Shown piece by piece: positions 5,730 to 12,533 of a stretch of DNA of 17,636 nucleotides. Position 1 is the stretch's first letter. The number at the start of each line of letters is the position of its first letter. Under the pieces are notes generated by a model that searched no databases, was not told where the DNA came from, and saw nothing but the letters and a program-made list of their open reading frames with translations. The position numbers were made by a program, and so were the translations under genes. The DNA is from CAHJXF01 sp038240015 (GTDB taxonomy: Bacteria > Pseudomonadota > Gammaproteobacteria > Burkholderiales > Burkholderiaceae_D). The DNA lies in assembly GCA_038240015.1 (NCBI GenBank), contig JBBSEF010000061.1:1-17636 (forward strand), in the 5' to 3' direction.

Positions 5730-8189
5730 ATGAACATCGACATCATCGGCGCCGGCCCGGCCGGCCTCTATTTCGCGATTCTCGCGAAGAAGAGCTTTTC
5801 GACCGCGCGCATCGAGGTCACCGAGCGCAATCGCGCCGACGATACCTTCGGCTTCGGCATCGTGCTCTCGGACGAAACGCTCGCCAACCTCCAGTGCGCC
5901 GACGAGCCGACCTACCGCGAGATCGCCGCCCACTTCGCGTACTGGGACGATATCTACACGCACTTCAAAGGCACGGTGTCGAAGTCATCCGGCCACGGCT
6001 TCTCTGGCATCCGTCGCCTCACGCTGCTGCAGATCTTGCAACGCCGCGCGATCGATCTCGGCGTTGCGATCCGCTACGGCGTCGAGGACAAGGGACTGGC
6101 TGCGCACGCCGACGCGGACCTAATCGTCGCGGCCGACGGCATCAACAGTCCGATCCGCGAAGCATTGAAGACGTACTTCGCACCCGAGGTCGATGTGCGC
6201 AGCAATCGCTTCACGTGGTTGGGCGCGCGCATGAACCTGCCGGGATTCACGTACAGCTTTCGCGAAGACACGATCAGTCCTCGCGACCGGAAGCATCCGC
6301 CGGGCATCTGGAATATGCATGCTTACGAATATACGGTTCGTGAAAGAGAAAGTGATGCGGGCAGCGACCCCAACGTACCCGTCGGCGAATGCACGATCGT
6401 GATCGAGACCACCGACGAAGCCTTTCGCGCATCGGGCCTCTCGCCGACCGACGAGGCCGCAACCGCGCGCTTCGTCGAACGGCTCTTCGCTGAAGAACTG
6501 CAGGGCCACAAGGTGCTGACCAATCGTTCGCACTGGCGGCAGTTTCCGACCATCACCTGCAAGACCTGGCACCACCGCATCGATCGCGGCAATGGCAAGT
6601 GCGTGCAAGTCGTGCTGCTGGGTGACGCCGCGCACACCGCCCACTTCTCGATCGGCTCGGGCACCAAGCTCGCGCTCGAAGACGCGATCGCCTTGCACGC
6701 GGCGATCAGGAGTCAGGCCGATGATGCGCAGCCCAACGATCTGCAACGCGCGCTCGCGCACTACGAAGCCGATCGCCGCGACGAAGTCGGCCGCATCCAG
6801 CACTCGGCCAACGTCAGCCTGGTGTGGTTCGAGAACGTGCGGCGCTTCTGGGAGATGGAGCCGATCCAGTTCAACTATTCGCTCCTGTCGCGCTCCAAGC
6901 AGATCACGCACGAGAACCTGCGACTTCGCGATGCACCGTTGGTTGCCGAGGTCGAACACTGGTGGAATCGCGGCGCCGCTCGCGCTGCCAGTGTGTCGTT
7001 GCCCAGGTCGTTCACCGCGCCGCCGTTGTTCTCGCCATTCGCGCTGCGCGACATGCAGGTCGTGAACCGCATCGTGGTCTCGCCGATGGCGCAGTACTCG
7101 GCGATCGACGGCATGCCGAACGAGTGGCATTTCGTGCACTACACGACGCGCGCATTGGGCGGCGCCGGCCTCGTGTTCATCGAGATGACCTGTCCGTCGC
7201 CCGACGCGCGCATCACGCCGGGATGCACGGGCTTGTGGAACCGCAAGCAGGCAGCGGCCTTCAAGCGCATCGTCGACTTCGCGCACCGGCATAGCGATGC
7301 CAGACTGTGCATGCAGATCGGTCATGCGGGCCGCAAGGGCTCGACCCAGGTCGGCTGGGAAAAGATGGACGACCCGCTCGACGAGATGCTGCACGGACCC
7401 AACTGGGATCTGGTTGCGCCTTCCCCGCTCTCGTATCGCGAGGGCATCAACGCACCGCCGCGCGCGATGACGCCGGATGACATGGCTCGCATCCGCGACG
7501 AGTTCGTGGTCTCGGCGCTTCTCGCCGACGAGGCCGGCTTCGACATGCTCGAACTCCACATGGCGCACGGCTATCTGCTGGCGAGCTTCATCTCGCCGAT
7601 CACCAATCGTCGCGAGGATGCGTACGGCGGCAGCCTCGCCCATCGCCTGCGCTTTCCGCTCGAGGTGTGGGACGCGGTGCGCGCGGCGTGGCCGAAACAC
7701 AAACCGATGAGCGTGCGCGTGTCGGCAACCGACTGGATCCCCGGCGGCACCACCGGCGCCGATGCGGTCGAGATCGCGAAGACCTTCAAGGCGCACGGCT
7801 GCGATCTGATCGATGTCTCGACCGGCCAGACCGACCCTGCGTCGCGTCCGGTGTACGGCCGCATGTATCAGGCCACGTTCGCCGAGCAGGTGCGACTCGA
7901 AGCCGACATCGCGACGATGGCGGTGGGCGCGGTCACGAGCGCCGATCAGGTCAACACGTTGCTGGTGTCGGGCCGCGCCGATCTGGTTGCGCTGGCTCGT
8001 CCGCACCTGGCCGACCCGTATTTCACGCTGCGCGCCGCGACCGAGGCCGGCTACGAAGGAACCACTTGGCCGGCGCAATATCTGCCCGGCGCACAACAGG
8101 CTTACACGCTCGCCAAGCGTGCGAAAGAGGACGCCGCGAACAAAGCCGTCGAAGCCGCACCCGCCCCCGGCGCACGTCGAATTTTGTGA
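5730..8189 (+). CDS. Anthraniloyl-CoA (2-aminobenzoyl-CoA) monooxygenase/reductase; salicylyl-CoA 5-hydroxylase-like fusion
   Basis: An 819-residue two-domain flavoprotein. The N-terminal half is a class A FAD monooxygenase: dinucleotide motif GAGPAG at residues 7-12 and LLGDAAHTAHFSIGSGTKLA with Asp299. From about residue 433 it is an old-yellow-enzyme/NADH:flavin oxidoreductase domain: NRIVVSPMAQYS, CMQIGHAGRKGS (His532), LELHMAHGYLLASFISP and NRREDAYGGS. This fusion is the architecture of Azoarcus evansii 2-aminobenzoyl-CoA monooxygenase/reductase, which hydroxylates and then reduces the ring of anthraniloyl-CoA. Automatic annotation often calls it bifunctional salicylyl-CoA 5-hydroxylase/oxidoreductase. 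Its place divergent from kynureninase, whose product is anthranilate, favours the anthraniloyl-CoA substrate. Start chosen at ATG 5730 (MNIDIIGAGPAG), with a weak GGA upstream; an in-frame TTG at 5673 would add an unlikely leader. The CoA ligase that activates anthranilate is not in the window. Confidence 0.93.
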   Translation: MNIDIIGAGPAGLYFAILAKKSFSTARIEVTERNRADDTFGFGIVLSDETLANLQCADEPTYREIAAHFAYWDDIYTHFKGTVSKSSGHGFSGIRRLTLLQILQRRAIDLGVAIRYGVEDKGLAAHADADLIVAADGINSPIREALKTYFAPEVDVRSNRFTWLGARMNLPGFTYSFREDTISPRDRKHPPGIWNMHAYEYTVRERESDAGSDPNVPVGECTIVIETTDEAFRASGLSPTDEAATARFVERLFAEELQGHKVLTNRSHWRQFPTITCKTWHHRIDRGNGKCVQVVLLGDAAHTAHFSIGSGTKLALEDAIALHAAIRSQADDAQPNDLQRALAHYEADRRDEVGRIQHSANVSLVWFENVRRFWEMEPIQFNYSLLSRSKQITHENLRLRDAPLVAEVEHWWNRGAARAASVSLPRSFTAPPLFSPFALRDMQVVNRIVVSPMAQYSAIDGMPNEWHFVHYTTRALGGAGLVFIEMTCPSPDARITPGCTGLWNRKQAAAFKRIVDFAHRHSDARLCMQIGHAGRKGSTQVGWEKMDDPLDEMLHGPNWDLVAPSPLSYREGINAPPRAMTPDDMARIRDEFVVSALLADEAGFDMLELHMAHGYLLASFISPITNRREDAYGGSLAHRLRFPLEVWDAVRAAWPKHKPMSVRVSATDWIPGGTTGADAVEIAKTFKAHGCDLIDVSTGQTDPASRPVYGRMYQATFAEQVRLEADIATMAVGAVTSADQVNTLLVSGRADLVALARPHLADPYFTLRAATEAGYEGTTWPAQYLPGAQQAYTLAKRAKEDAANKAVEAAPAPGARRIL

Positions 8190-8229
8190 CAGCTTCGTGT
8201 GGCGCAGGAATTATTCCGTCGGTAAGCTG
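8190..8229 (+). terminator. Possible hairpin after the flavoenzyme gene
   Basis: Arms CAGCTT (8190-8195) and AAGCTG (8224-8229) enclose a smaller palindrome GGAATTATTCC (8207-8217). There is no T-tract, so this is at best a weak or factor-dependent terminator, or chance. Confidence 0.2.
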
Positions 8230-8260
8230 CCGTCATCACGAGCAGCCCAAACGCCCATTC

Positions 8261-8288
8261 TGGACAAAACGTCCAATTCAGCTAGAAT
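8261..8288 (+). promoter_or_regulatory. Promoter and probable operator of the Phd/zeta module
   Basis: TGGACA (8261-8266) and TAGAAT (8283-8288) with a 16-nt spacer form a good sigma70-like promoter ending 28 nt before the antitoxin ATG. The -35 box lies in an inverted repeat TGGAC-AAAAC-GTCCA (8261-8275), placed as expected for an autorepressing antitoxin. Confidence 0.55.
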
Positions 8289-8316
8289 AGCCAATACACG
8301 CAAACCGGAGTTCCTC

Positions 8317-8712
8317 ATGTCCACGCTGACGTTTCGCAACAATCAGGGCGAGCTGGTCGACGTTGCCAGCATCGCGTCCACCGATGCGAAGAACAGCTTC
8401 GGCACGATGCTCGATCGCGTGGTGGCCGGCTCGCCGGTCGCGATCACCCGTCACGATGCGCCGCGCGCCGTGCTGATCTCGTACGAAGAATTCCAGTCGC
8501 TCGCACGCGGGCGCACGCAGGCGCTCGACGCGCTCGACGCCGAGTTCGACGAACTGCTCGCGCGCATGCAGACCGCGAAGGCGAAGAAAGGCATGTCCGA
8601 TGCATTCGCCGCAACGCCCGCCATGCTCGGGCGCGCCGCGCTGAAGGCCGCACGCGTCGTCAAACCGGGACGCGTCGTCCCGATCCCCAAGGTCGCTCGC
8701 CGCGGACGTTGA
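8317..8712 (+). CDS. Phd/YefM-family antitoxin with long C-terminal extension
   Basis: A 131-residue protein. Residues 15-63 have the Phd/YefM pattern: VASIASTDAKNSFGTMLDRV, then AITRHDAPRAVLISYEEFQSL. Members bind DNA through this N-terminal fold and neutralise a toxin through the C-terminus. Here the C-terminal part (about 70-131) is long, basic and Lys/Arg-rich, longer than usual for the family. GGAG 6 nt before the ATG supports the start. The gene lies 42 nt upstream of, and in the same reading frame as, a zeta-type P-loop gene, so it is best read as the antitoxin of that pair. A promoter with an inverted repeat precedes it, consistent with autoregulation. Confidence 0.85.
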   Translation: MSTLTFRNNQGELVDVASIASTDAKNSFGTMLDRVVAGSPVAITRHDAPRAVLISYEEFQSLARGRTQALDALDAEFDELLARMQTAKAKKGMSDAFAATPAMLGRAALKAARVVKPGRVVPIPKVARRGR

Positions 8713-8754
8713 GAAGCCCCCGGAGCACGTACGCAAGCCGCGCGTGAATATCGC

Positions 8755-9474
8755 GTGAAGCTCCATCTCGCGACATCCGCGCCGCGGCTATCGAACGGCA
8801 ACGGGGCGAAGAAGCCGGCAGCCGTCCCGAATATCTATGTGCTCGCCGGCGTGAACGGCGCGGGCAAGAGCAGTATCGCGGGCGCCGCGTTCCGCGCGTA
8901 CGGCGCCGACTATTTCAATCCCGATGAGGCCGCGCGCCGCCTGATGAGCGCCAACCCGCGCCTCGATCAGACCGAAGCCAACGGACTCGCATGGCAGCAG
9001 GGCAAGAGGCTGCTCGAGCGCGCGATCGCCGAGCGTCTCGATCACAGCTTCGAGACAACGCTCGGCGGGCACACCTTGCCGCGTCTGCTTGCCGAGGCCG
9101 CAAGCGCGGGCATCGCGATTCACGTCTGGTACGCGGGTCTATCCAGCCCCGAGCTGCACATTCGCCGCGTGCGCGCGCGCGTACAACGCGGTGGGCATGA
9201 CATACCGGAAGAGGCGATTCGACGCCGCTATCAGCACAGCCGCTTGAATCTGATCGAACTGATTCCCCGTCTGACCGCTCTACGTCTTTACGACAACAGC
9301 ATCGAAGCCGATCCCGCGGCGGGCGCCGTGCCGCAACCCCTGCTGCTCCTGCATCTCGACCACGGCCGCGTCGTCGCGCCCGCCGATTTGTCCGCCACGC
9401 CGGACTGGGCGCGGCCGATCGTTGCGGCCGCGCTGCGCCTGTCCGTCCTCTCGACGAAAGAAAACGCACGTTGA
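8755..9474 (+). CDS. Zeta-toxin-like P-loop kinase
   Basis: A 239-residue P-loop protein. Walker A is GVNGAGKS (residues 32-39, Lys38). It is followed by NPDEAARRL with Asp57 (zeta toxins use an Asp here to activate the sugar hydroxyl), SFETTLGG (99-105), and a basic segment RVRARVQRGGHDIPEEAIRRRY (138-159) matching the lid Arg region. Zeta toxins phosphorylate UDP-N-acetylglucosamine and block cell-wall synthesis; related proteins may have other substrates. The start is a GTG at 8755 with no clear ribosome site. The frame is open back to the antitoxin stop, but no ATG lies between, so GTG is the only sensible start. Its usual partner is an epsilon or PezA antitoxin; here the partner appears to be Phd-like. 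The stop overlaps the start of the next gene. Confidence 0.85.
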   Translation: MKLHLATSAPRLSNGNGAKKPAAVPNIYVLAGVNGAGKSSIAGAAFRAYGADYFNPDEAARRLMSANPRLDQTEANGLAWQQGKRLLERAIAERLDHSFETTLGGHTLPRLLAEAASAGIAIHVWYAGLSSPELHIRRVRARVQRGGHDIPEEAIRRRYQHSRLNLIELIPRLTALRLYDNSIEADPAAGAVPQPLLLLHLDHGRVVAPADLSATPDWARPIVAAALRLSVLSTKENAR

Positions 9475-10448
9475 AAGTCGTCCCGATCCGCAAGTCCATG
9501 CTCGACGCGTCCGAAGATGCGCCGGACGACGCGCGCACCGAGGTGCCCCTTGCGCCCGAGCGTGGAAGCGCACTCGACGGCGATGGCCCGAGGCGTTACG
9601 ACCGCATCACCGTGCGCGCGATCACGGTCGCGCTCGTGCTCTCGCTATTCATACACTTCGCCGTAATCTTCATACCGTTCCTGCAGAACCAGCAACCGTT
9701 GCGCACGTCCGGCGAAGAGCTCGGCCCGCTGTCAGTGAAGATCGATCCATCCAAGCCGCAGCCGCAGGCCAGAGCCGACGAGCCGGTGCAGCCGACGCCC
9801 ACGCCATCGAAGCCGCAAGCGCCCAAGGCTGCGATACGGCCGCCGTCGCAAAGGCCCACGCCGCGGATCGCGATCAATAAGCCCTCGACCGGCTTCGTCG
9901 TTCCGGCGCCTGCCCCGGCGCCGCCGCAGGAGGTGGCGCCGACGCCGCAGCCCGCGCCCGACACTGATCAGGCTTTCTCGGACCTGATCGCCCAACGCCA
10001 GCGTGCGCGTCGCGCGCAAAACGGCGGTGCGCCGGACACGGTGATCGAGAGCGACGACGACCGCGCCAGGCGCATCGCGACGGCCAACGTGCAGTCGCAG
10101 CAGCGCGCCGCAAGCCCCGATCAGGATCCGAACGCGGGTGGTGGCCTGTTCCAGTTGCAACGCGTCGGCCTGCACGAAGCGCAGTTCCTGTTTCGCGGCT
10201 GGAACAAATCCTTTCGCCGCAACTGGTCGCAGCAGGTCGAGGTCCAGCAGGGCAACAACCCCGACATCCGCATCGCAATCGTCCGCAGCATGATCGCCAT
10301 CATCCGCGAGCAGAAGCCCGGCGACTTCGAATGGGAGTCGCATCGCCTGGGCAAGGTCTTCACGAAGTCCGCCCGGGCAAAGGATCAGCCGGAGCTCGAG
10401 ACGTTCTTGATGAAGGAATTTTTTCCGGATGATGCGAGGGCGCGGTGA
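9471..10448 (+). CDS. Membrane-anchored proline-rich protein, TonB-like architecture
   Basis: A protein of up to 325 residues, with no confident family. Residues 1-45 are cytoplasmic and charged; one membrane segment lies at about 48-71 (ITVRAITVALVLSLFIHFAV onward). Then comes a Pro/Ala/Gln-rich linker (about 85-165) with PTPTPSKPQAP-type repeats, and a C-terminal domain from about 226 (LFQLQRVGLHEAQFLFRGWN onward, ending KEFFPDDARAR). Topology matches TonB/TolA-like proteins: a cytoplasmic N-terminus, one anchor and an extended periplasmic linker. The C-terminal domain shows no clear TonB motif (no YP.. motif). The TTG start at 9471 overlaps the zeta stop by 4 nt; an ATG at 9498 (316 residues) is an equally possible start. 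Its coupling to a toxin gene is odd and may be positional only. Confidence 0.75.
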   Translation: MKVVPIRKSMLDASEDAPDDARTEVPLAPERGSALDGDGPRRYDRITVRAITVALVLSLFIHFAVIFIPFLQNQQPLRTSGEELGPLSVKIDPSKPQPQARADEPVQPTPTPSKPQAPKAAIRPPSQRPTPRIAINKPSTGFVVPAPAPAPPQEVAPTPQPAPDTDQAFSDLIAQRQRARRAQNGGAPDTVIESDDDRARRIATANVQSQQRAASPDQDPNAGGGLFQLQRVGLHEAQFLFRGWNKSFRRNWSQQVEVQQGNNPDIRIAIVRSMIAIIREQKPGDFEWESHRLGKVFTKSARAKDQPELETFLMKEFFPDDARAR

Positions 10449-10467
10449 AGGGCGCGAGGTCGCGGGC

Positions 10468-10686
10468 TCATTGCAACAGGACCATGCCGAGTTTTACGGC
10501 GCCTTTGTCGAAGGTCACGATCCGTGAACAACCGGCGTCGATCGCATGATTTGCAATCAACGCGTCTGCAAAGTCGGTGGGATCATTGCTCAGATTCGCG
10601 ATGGCGCGCGCGACGACCCGCCTCTGCTCGATGACCAGTTGGCGCGCATCCAGAAGATCACGCATGGTTTCGCGTAGCTCAGCCAC
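10468..10686 (-). pseudogene. Truncated PIN-domain (VapC-like) toxin fragment
   Basis: The 72-residue frame reads AELRETMRDLLDARQLVIEQ, then NDPTDFADALIANHAIDAGC and RIVTFDKGAVKLGMVLLQ: the C-terminal half of a VapC-type PIN domain, with the late acidic residues of DFADALI and TFDK. It resembles the C-terminal half of the VapC at 11841-12239. The N-terminal strand with the first catalytic Asp and the middle Glu is missing: upstream in frame there is only FHAGPGVYSV before a TAA. A GTG at 10686 could start translation, but the product would lack half the active site. This is read as a decayed toxin gene. Confidence 0.7.
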
Positions 10687-10801
10687 CGAGTAGACGCCTG
10701 GACCAGCGTGAAATTAATGTTGTCACGCCGGACGGCAGCTGCAAGTCGGCGGCAATCAATCGGAACTGTTCCAACGCAAGAGGGCCGAGGTCCAGCTTCA
10801 T
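10679..10801 (-). CDS. 40-residue ORF upstream of the PIN fragment, possible remnant
   Basis: ATG at 10801 is preceded by GGAG at good spacing and encodes a short peptide starting MKLDLGPLALEQFRLIAADL. Its TGA overlaps the first codons of the PIN fragment, in another frame. It is not recognised. It may be what is left of the antitoxin or of a frameshifted gene for the broken PIN toxin, or a chance ORF. Confidence 0.3.
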   Translation of the reverse strand: MKLDLGPLALEQFRLIAADLQLPSGVTTLISRWSRRLLGG

Positions 10802-10875
10802 CGCTTGTTCTCCATTGCATGTGACGCTCGATTGAACGCCCGCAGTATATTGGCGGCCCATCGCGGCACCACCCA

Positions 10876-11796
10876 ATGAGCTCCACCAACGCATCCGACT
10901 CTTCACGCCCATCCCGTCTCGACGCATCGACGCTCACGCTGTTGATCCTTCCTCCCCTCTTCTGGGCGGGCAATGCCATCGTCGGCCGCCTCGCGGTCGG
11001 CACGATCGCGCCGATGGCGTTGAACGCGTTGCGCTGGTTTCTGGCGTCGCTGATCTTGTTTCCGTTCGCGTGGCGCGGGCTGGTCATGCATCGTGTGATG
11101 CTGGTGCGCGAGTGGCGTGTGGTCGCTGCGCTCGGTGTGCTCGGGGTCGGCTCCTACAACGCGCTTCAATATCTCGCGCTCACGACTTCGACGCCGAACA
11201 ACGTGACCTTGATCGCAGCATCGACGCCCGTGTTCACGTTGATGTTCGGCGCGCTGTTCTTCGGCGAGGAGGTCGGCGTTCGTCGATCGATCGGCGCTGC
11301 AGTTTCGATCATCGGCGTGTTGCTGGTTCTGGTGCGCGGCGACATTTCACGCTTGCTGACGTTGAGCTTCGTGCTGGGCGACCTCTTCATGCTGGTCGCG
11401 GCAATCGTGTGGAGCATCTACACGTGGATACTCAAGACGCGACGCCCCGATGTGCCGCTCGCAGTGCTGCTGTTCGCGCAGATCGCGACGGGCCTGTTGT
11501 TCGCGCTCCCTTGCGTGTGGATCGAGACCGCTTTCTTCGATGTGCCGTCGCACTTCGATACGCCGCGCGCGTGGCTGGTGCTGGCCTACGTGTCGGTGCT
11601 GCCGTCGCTGGTCGCGTATTTCTGCTGGGATCGCGGCGTGTCGCGCGCGGGGGCGACGTTGCCGGTGTTCTTCCTCAATCTCACGCCGGTGTTCGCGGCG
11701 GTGCTGTCGGCGTTGTTGCTCGGCGAGTGGCCGCAGTGGTATCACGCGGCGGGACTGCTGCTGATCCTCGCGGGGATCAGGCTCGCGGGACGCTGA
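10876..11796 (+). CDS. EamA/DMT-family inner-membrane transporter
   Basis: A 306-residue polytopic protein of the drug/metabolite transporter superfamily with two EamA repeats and about ten predicted membrane helices. The first repeat runs from LILPPLFWAGNAIVGRLAVG to IIGVLLVLVRGD, with the typical PVFTLMFGALFFGEE; the second contains YVSVLPSLVAYFCWDRGVSR and PVFAAVLSALLLGEWPQWYH. Family members export amino acids, metabolites or toxic compounds; the substrate cannot be read from sequence. No strong ribosome site precedes the ATG. The gene stands alone between the PIN fragment and the converging vapBC, and a hairpin follows its stop. Export of a catabolic intermediate is possible but unsupported. 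Confidence 0.9.
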   Translation: MSSTNASDSSRPSRLDASTLTLLILPPLFWAGNAIVGRLAVGTIAPMALNALRWFLASLILFPFAWRGLVMHRVMLVREWRVVAALGVLGVGSYNALQYLALTTSTPNNVTLIAASTPVFTLMFGALFFGEEVGVRRSIGAAVSIIGVLLVLVRGDISRLLTLSFVLGDLFMLVAAIVWSIYTWILKTRRPDVPLAVLLFAQIATGLLFALPCVWIETAFFDVPSHFDTPRAWLVLAYVSVLPSLVAYFCWDRGVSRAGATLPVFFLNLTPVFAAVLSALLLGEWPQWYHAAGLLLILAGIRLAGR

Positions 11797-11799
11797 GAG

Positions 11800-11824
11800 T
11801 CCGGCTTTTGAAGTTCAAGCCGGA
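11800..11824. terminator. Hairpin between convergent EamA and vapC genes
   Basis: Arms TCCGGCTT and AAGCCGGA (8 bp) extend inward through GAA/TTC with a 2-nt bulge. It lies 3 nt after the EamA stop and 16 nt from the vapC end, so it could end transcription from both sides. No T-tract follows, which lowers confidence. Confidence 0.45.
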
Positions 11825-11840
11825 TCGACGTCCGCGGACA

Positions 11841-12239
11841 TCAGACCAGCAGCGTGTGCGTCGCGGAGCGCGCGGCCTTCTTGTCGAGCGTCAGCACACT
11901 CGCGCAGCCTGCCGCCGATGCGCGTACAGCAAGCAGATAGTCGGAGAAGTCGGCCGGCTCTTTTGCGAAGAGAGATAACGCTTGCACGACCTGATGGGGC
12001 GCCTCGACCTTCAACTGATCGAAATCGAGCAAGGTCCGAATCGCTCGATGCACCTCTGAACGTGGGTAGCCGTAACTGCGTTCAAGACCCCATGCCAATT
12101 CGCACAAGACGATGTGGTCCACATAAGCCGGACTCTGCGCGGTTGCCTGCTCATGCAACCAACGCTCGACCTTCACGGATTGCCGTGCGTCGTCGTTGGT
12201 CAGCAACCTGACAAGCAGGTTGGTAGCGAGCGCGATCAC
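11841..12239 (-). CDS. vapC: VapC-like PIN-domain toxin lacking the first catalytic Asp
   Basis: A 132-residue PIN-domain protein of the type II toxin family (Mg-dependent endoribonucleases). It is full length with the family layout: N-terminal strand, VLCELAWGLERSYGY (Glu47), ADFSDYLLAVRASAAGC (Asp97 and Asp100) and VLTLDKKA (Asp119). The canonical N-terminal motif reads hhhDTNhLV; here it is MIALATNLLV, with GCT (Ala5) where the metal-binding Asp should be. A GAT codon would differ by one base. Loss of this Asp normally abolishes PIN nuclease activity, so this is probably an inactive toxin. The GTG start at 12239 overlaps the antitoxin stop by 4 nt (GTGA), the usual coupled arrangement. A second, truncated PIN gene lies 1.2 kb away. 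Confidence 0.9.
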   Translation of the reverse strand: MIALATNLLVRLLTNDDARQSVKVERWLHEQATAQSPAYVDHIVLCELAWGLERSYGYPRSEVHRAIRTLLDFDQLKVEAPHQVVQALSLFAKEPADFSDYLLAVRASAAGCASVLTLDKKAARSATHTLLV

Positions 12240-12499
12240 TTCCGGCGACCGCGCGGATCATGCTTTTTGCCCAGGTGCGTCGCGACGCCGCGATCCATTT
12301 CCTCGACCGTCAGTGCCCGCGACGGACGGCCGAGCATGCCGCGAAGCACGCTCAACGGCGCACCCGAACGGCGCTTCAACAGGATCGTGTCCGCATCGAC
12401 GATCGACACCATCAACTGATCGCCCGCTTCGAGTCCGAGTTGAGTACGAACCGCAGTCGGGAGAGTCATCTGGCCTTTGGATGTCAGCGTGGTTCTCAT
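12236..12499 (-). CDS. vapB: AbrB/SpoVT-fold antitoxin (VapB-like)
   Basis: An 87-residue protein. The N-terminal half is a swapped-hairpin AbrB DNA-binding domain: TLTSKGQMTLPTAVRTQLGL, then AGDQLMVSIVDADTILLKRR (about residues 4-44). The C-terminal tail (LRGMLGRPSRALTVEEMDRG and a basic end) is the probable toxin-binding part. It precedes and overlaps vapC, so it is its antitoxin. It has an excellent ribosome site (AAGGAG, 6-7 nt before the ATG) that lies inside an inverted repeat likely to be the autoregulatory operator. The gene lies 34 bp downstream of the MarR gene on the same strand, so it could receive read-through transcription. Confidence 0.9.
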   Translation of the reverse strand: MRTTLTSKGQMTLPTAVRTQLGLEAGDQLMVSIVDADTILLKRRSGAPLSVLRGMLGRPSRALTVEEMDRGVATHLGKKHDPRGRRK

Positions 12500-12506
12500 G
12501 CGAGTC

Positions 12507-12526
12507 TCCTTACCAAGTCGTAAGGA
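12507..12526. promoter_or_regulatory. Inverted repeat over the vapB ribosome site
   Basis: Perfect 7-bp arms TCCTTAC and GTAAGGA around a 6-nt centre. On the minus strand the repeat overlaps the AAGGAG ribosome site of vapB. It fits an autoregulatory operator for the VapBC complex; as RNA it could also fold and hide the ribosome site. Confidence 0.55.
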
Positions 12527-12533
12527 TGGTACA

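Noticed and set aside
6120..8096. 658-codon minus-strand ORF opposite the fused flavoenzyme
   Set aside because: Antisense shadow; its protein has no recognisable motif, while the plus frame has complete FAD and old-yellow-enzyme motifs.
10590..11087. 165-codon minus-strand ORF overlapping the PIN fragment and EamA start
   Set aside because: It is out of frame with the PIN-like sequence and antisense to the EamA gene; no motif.
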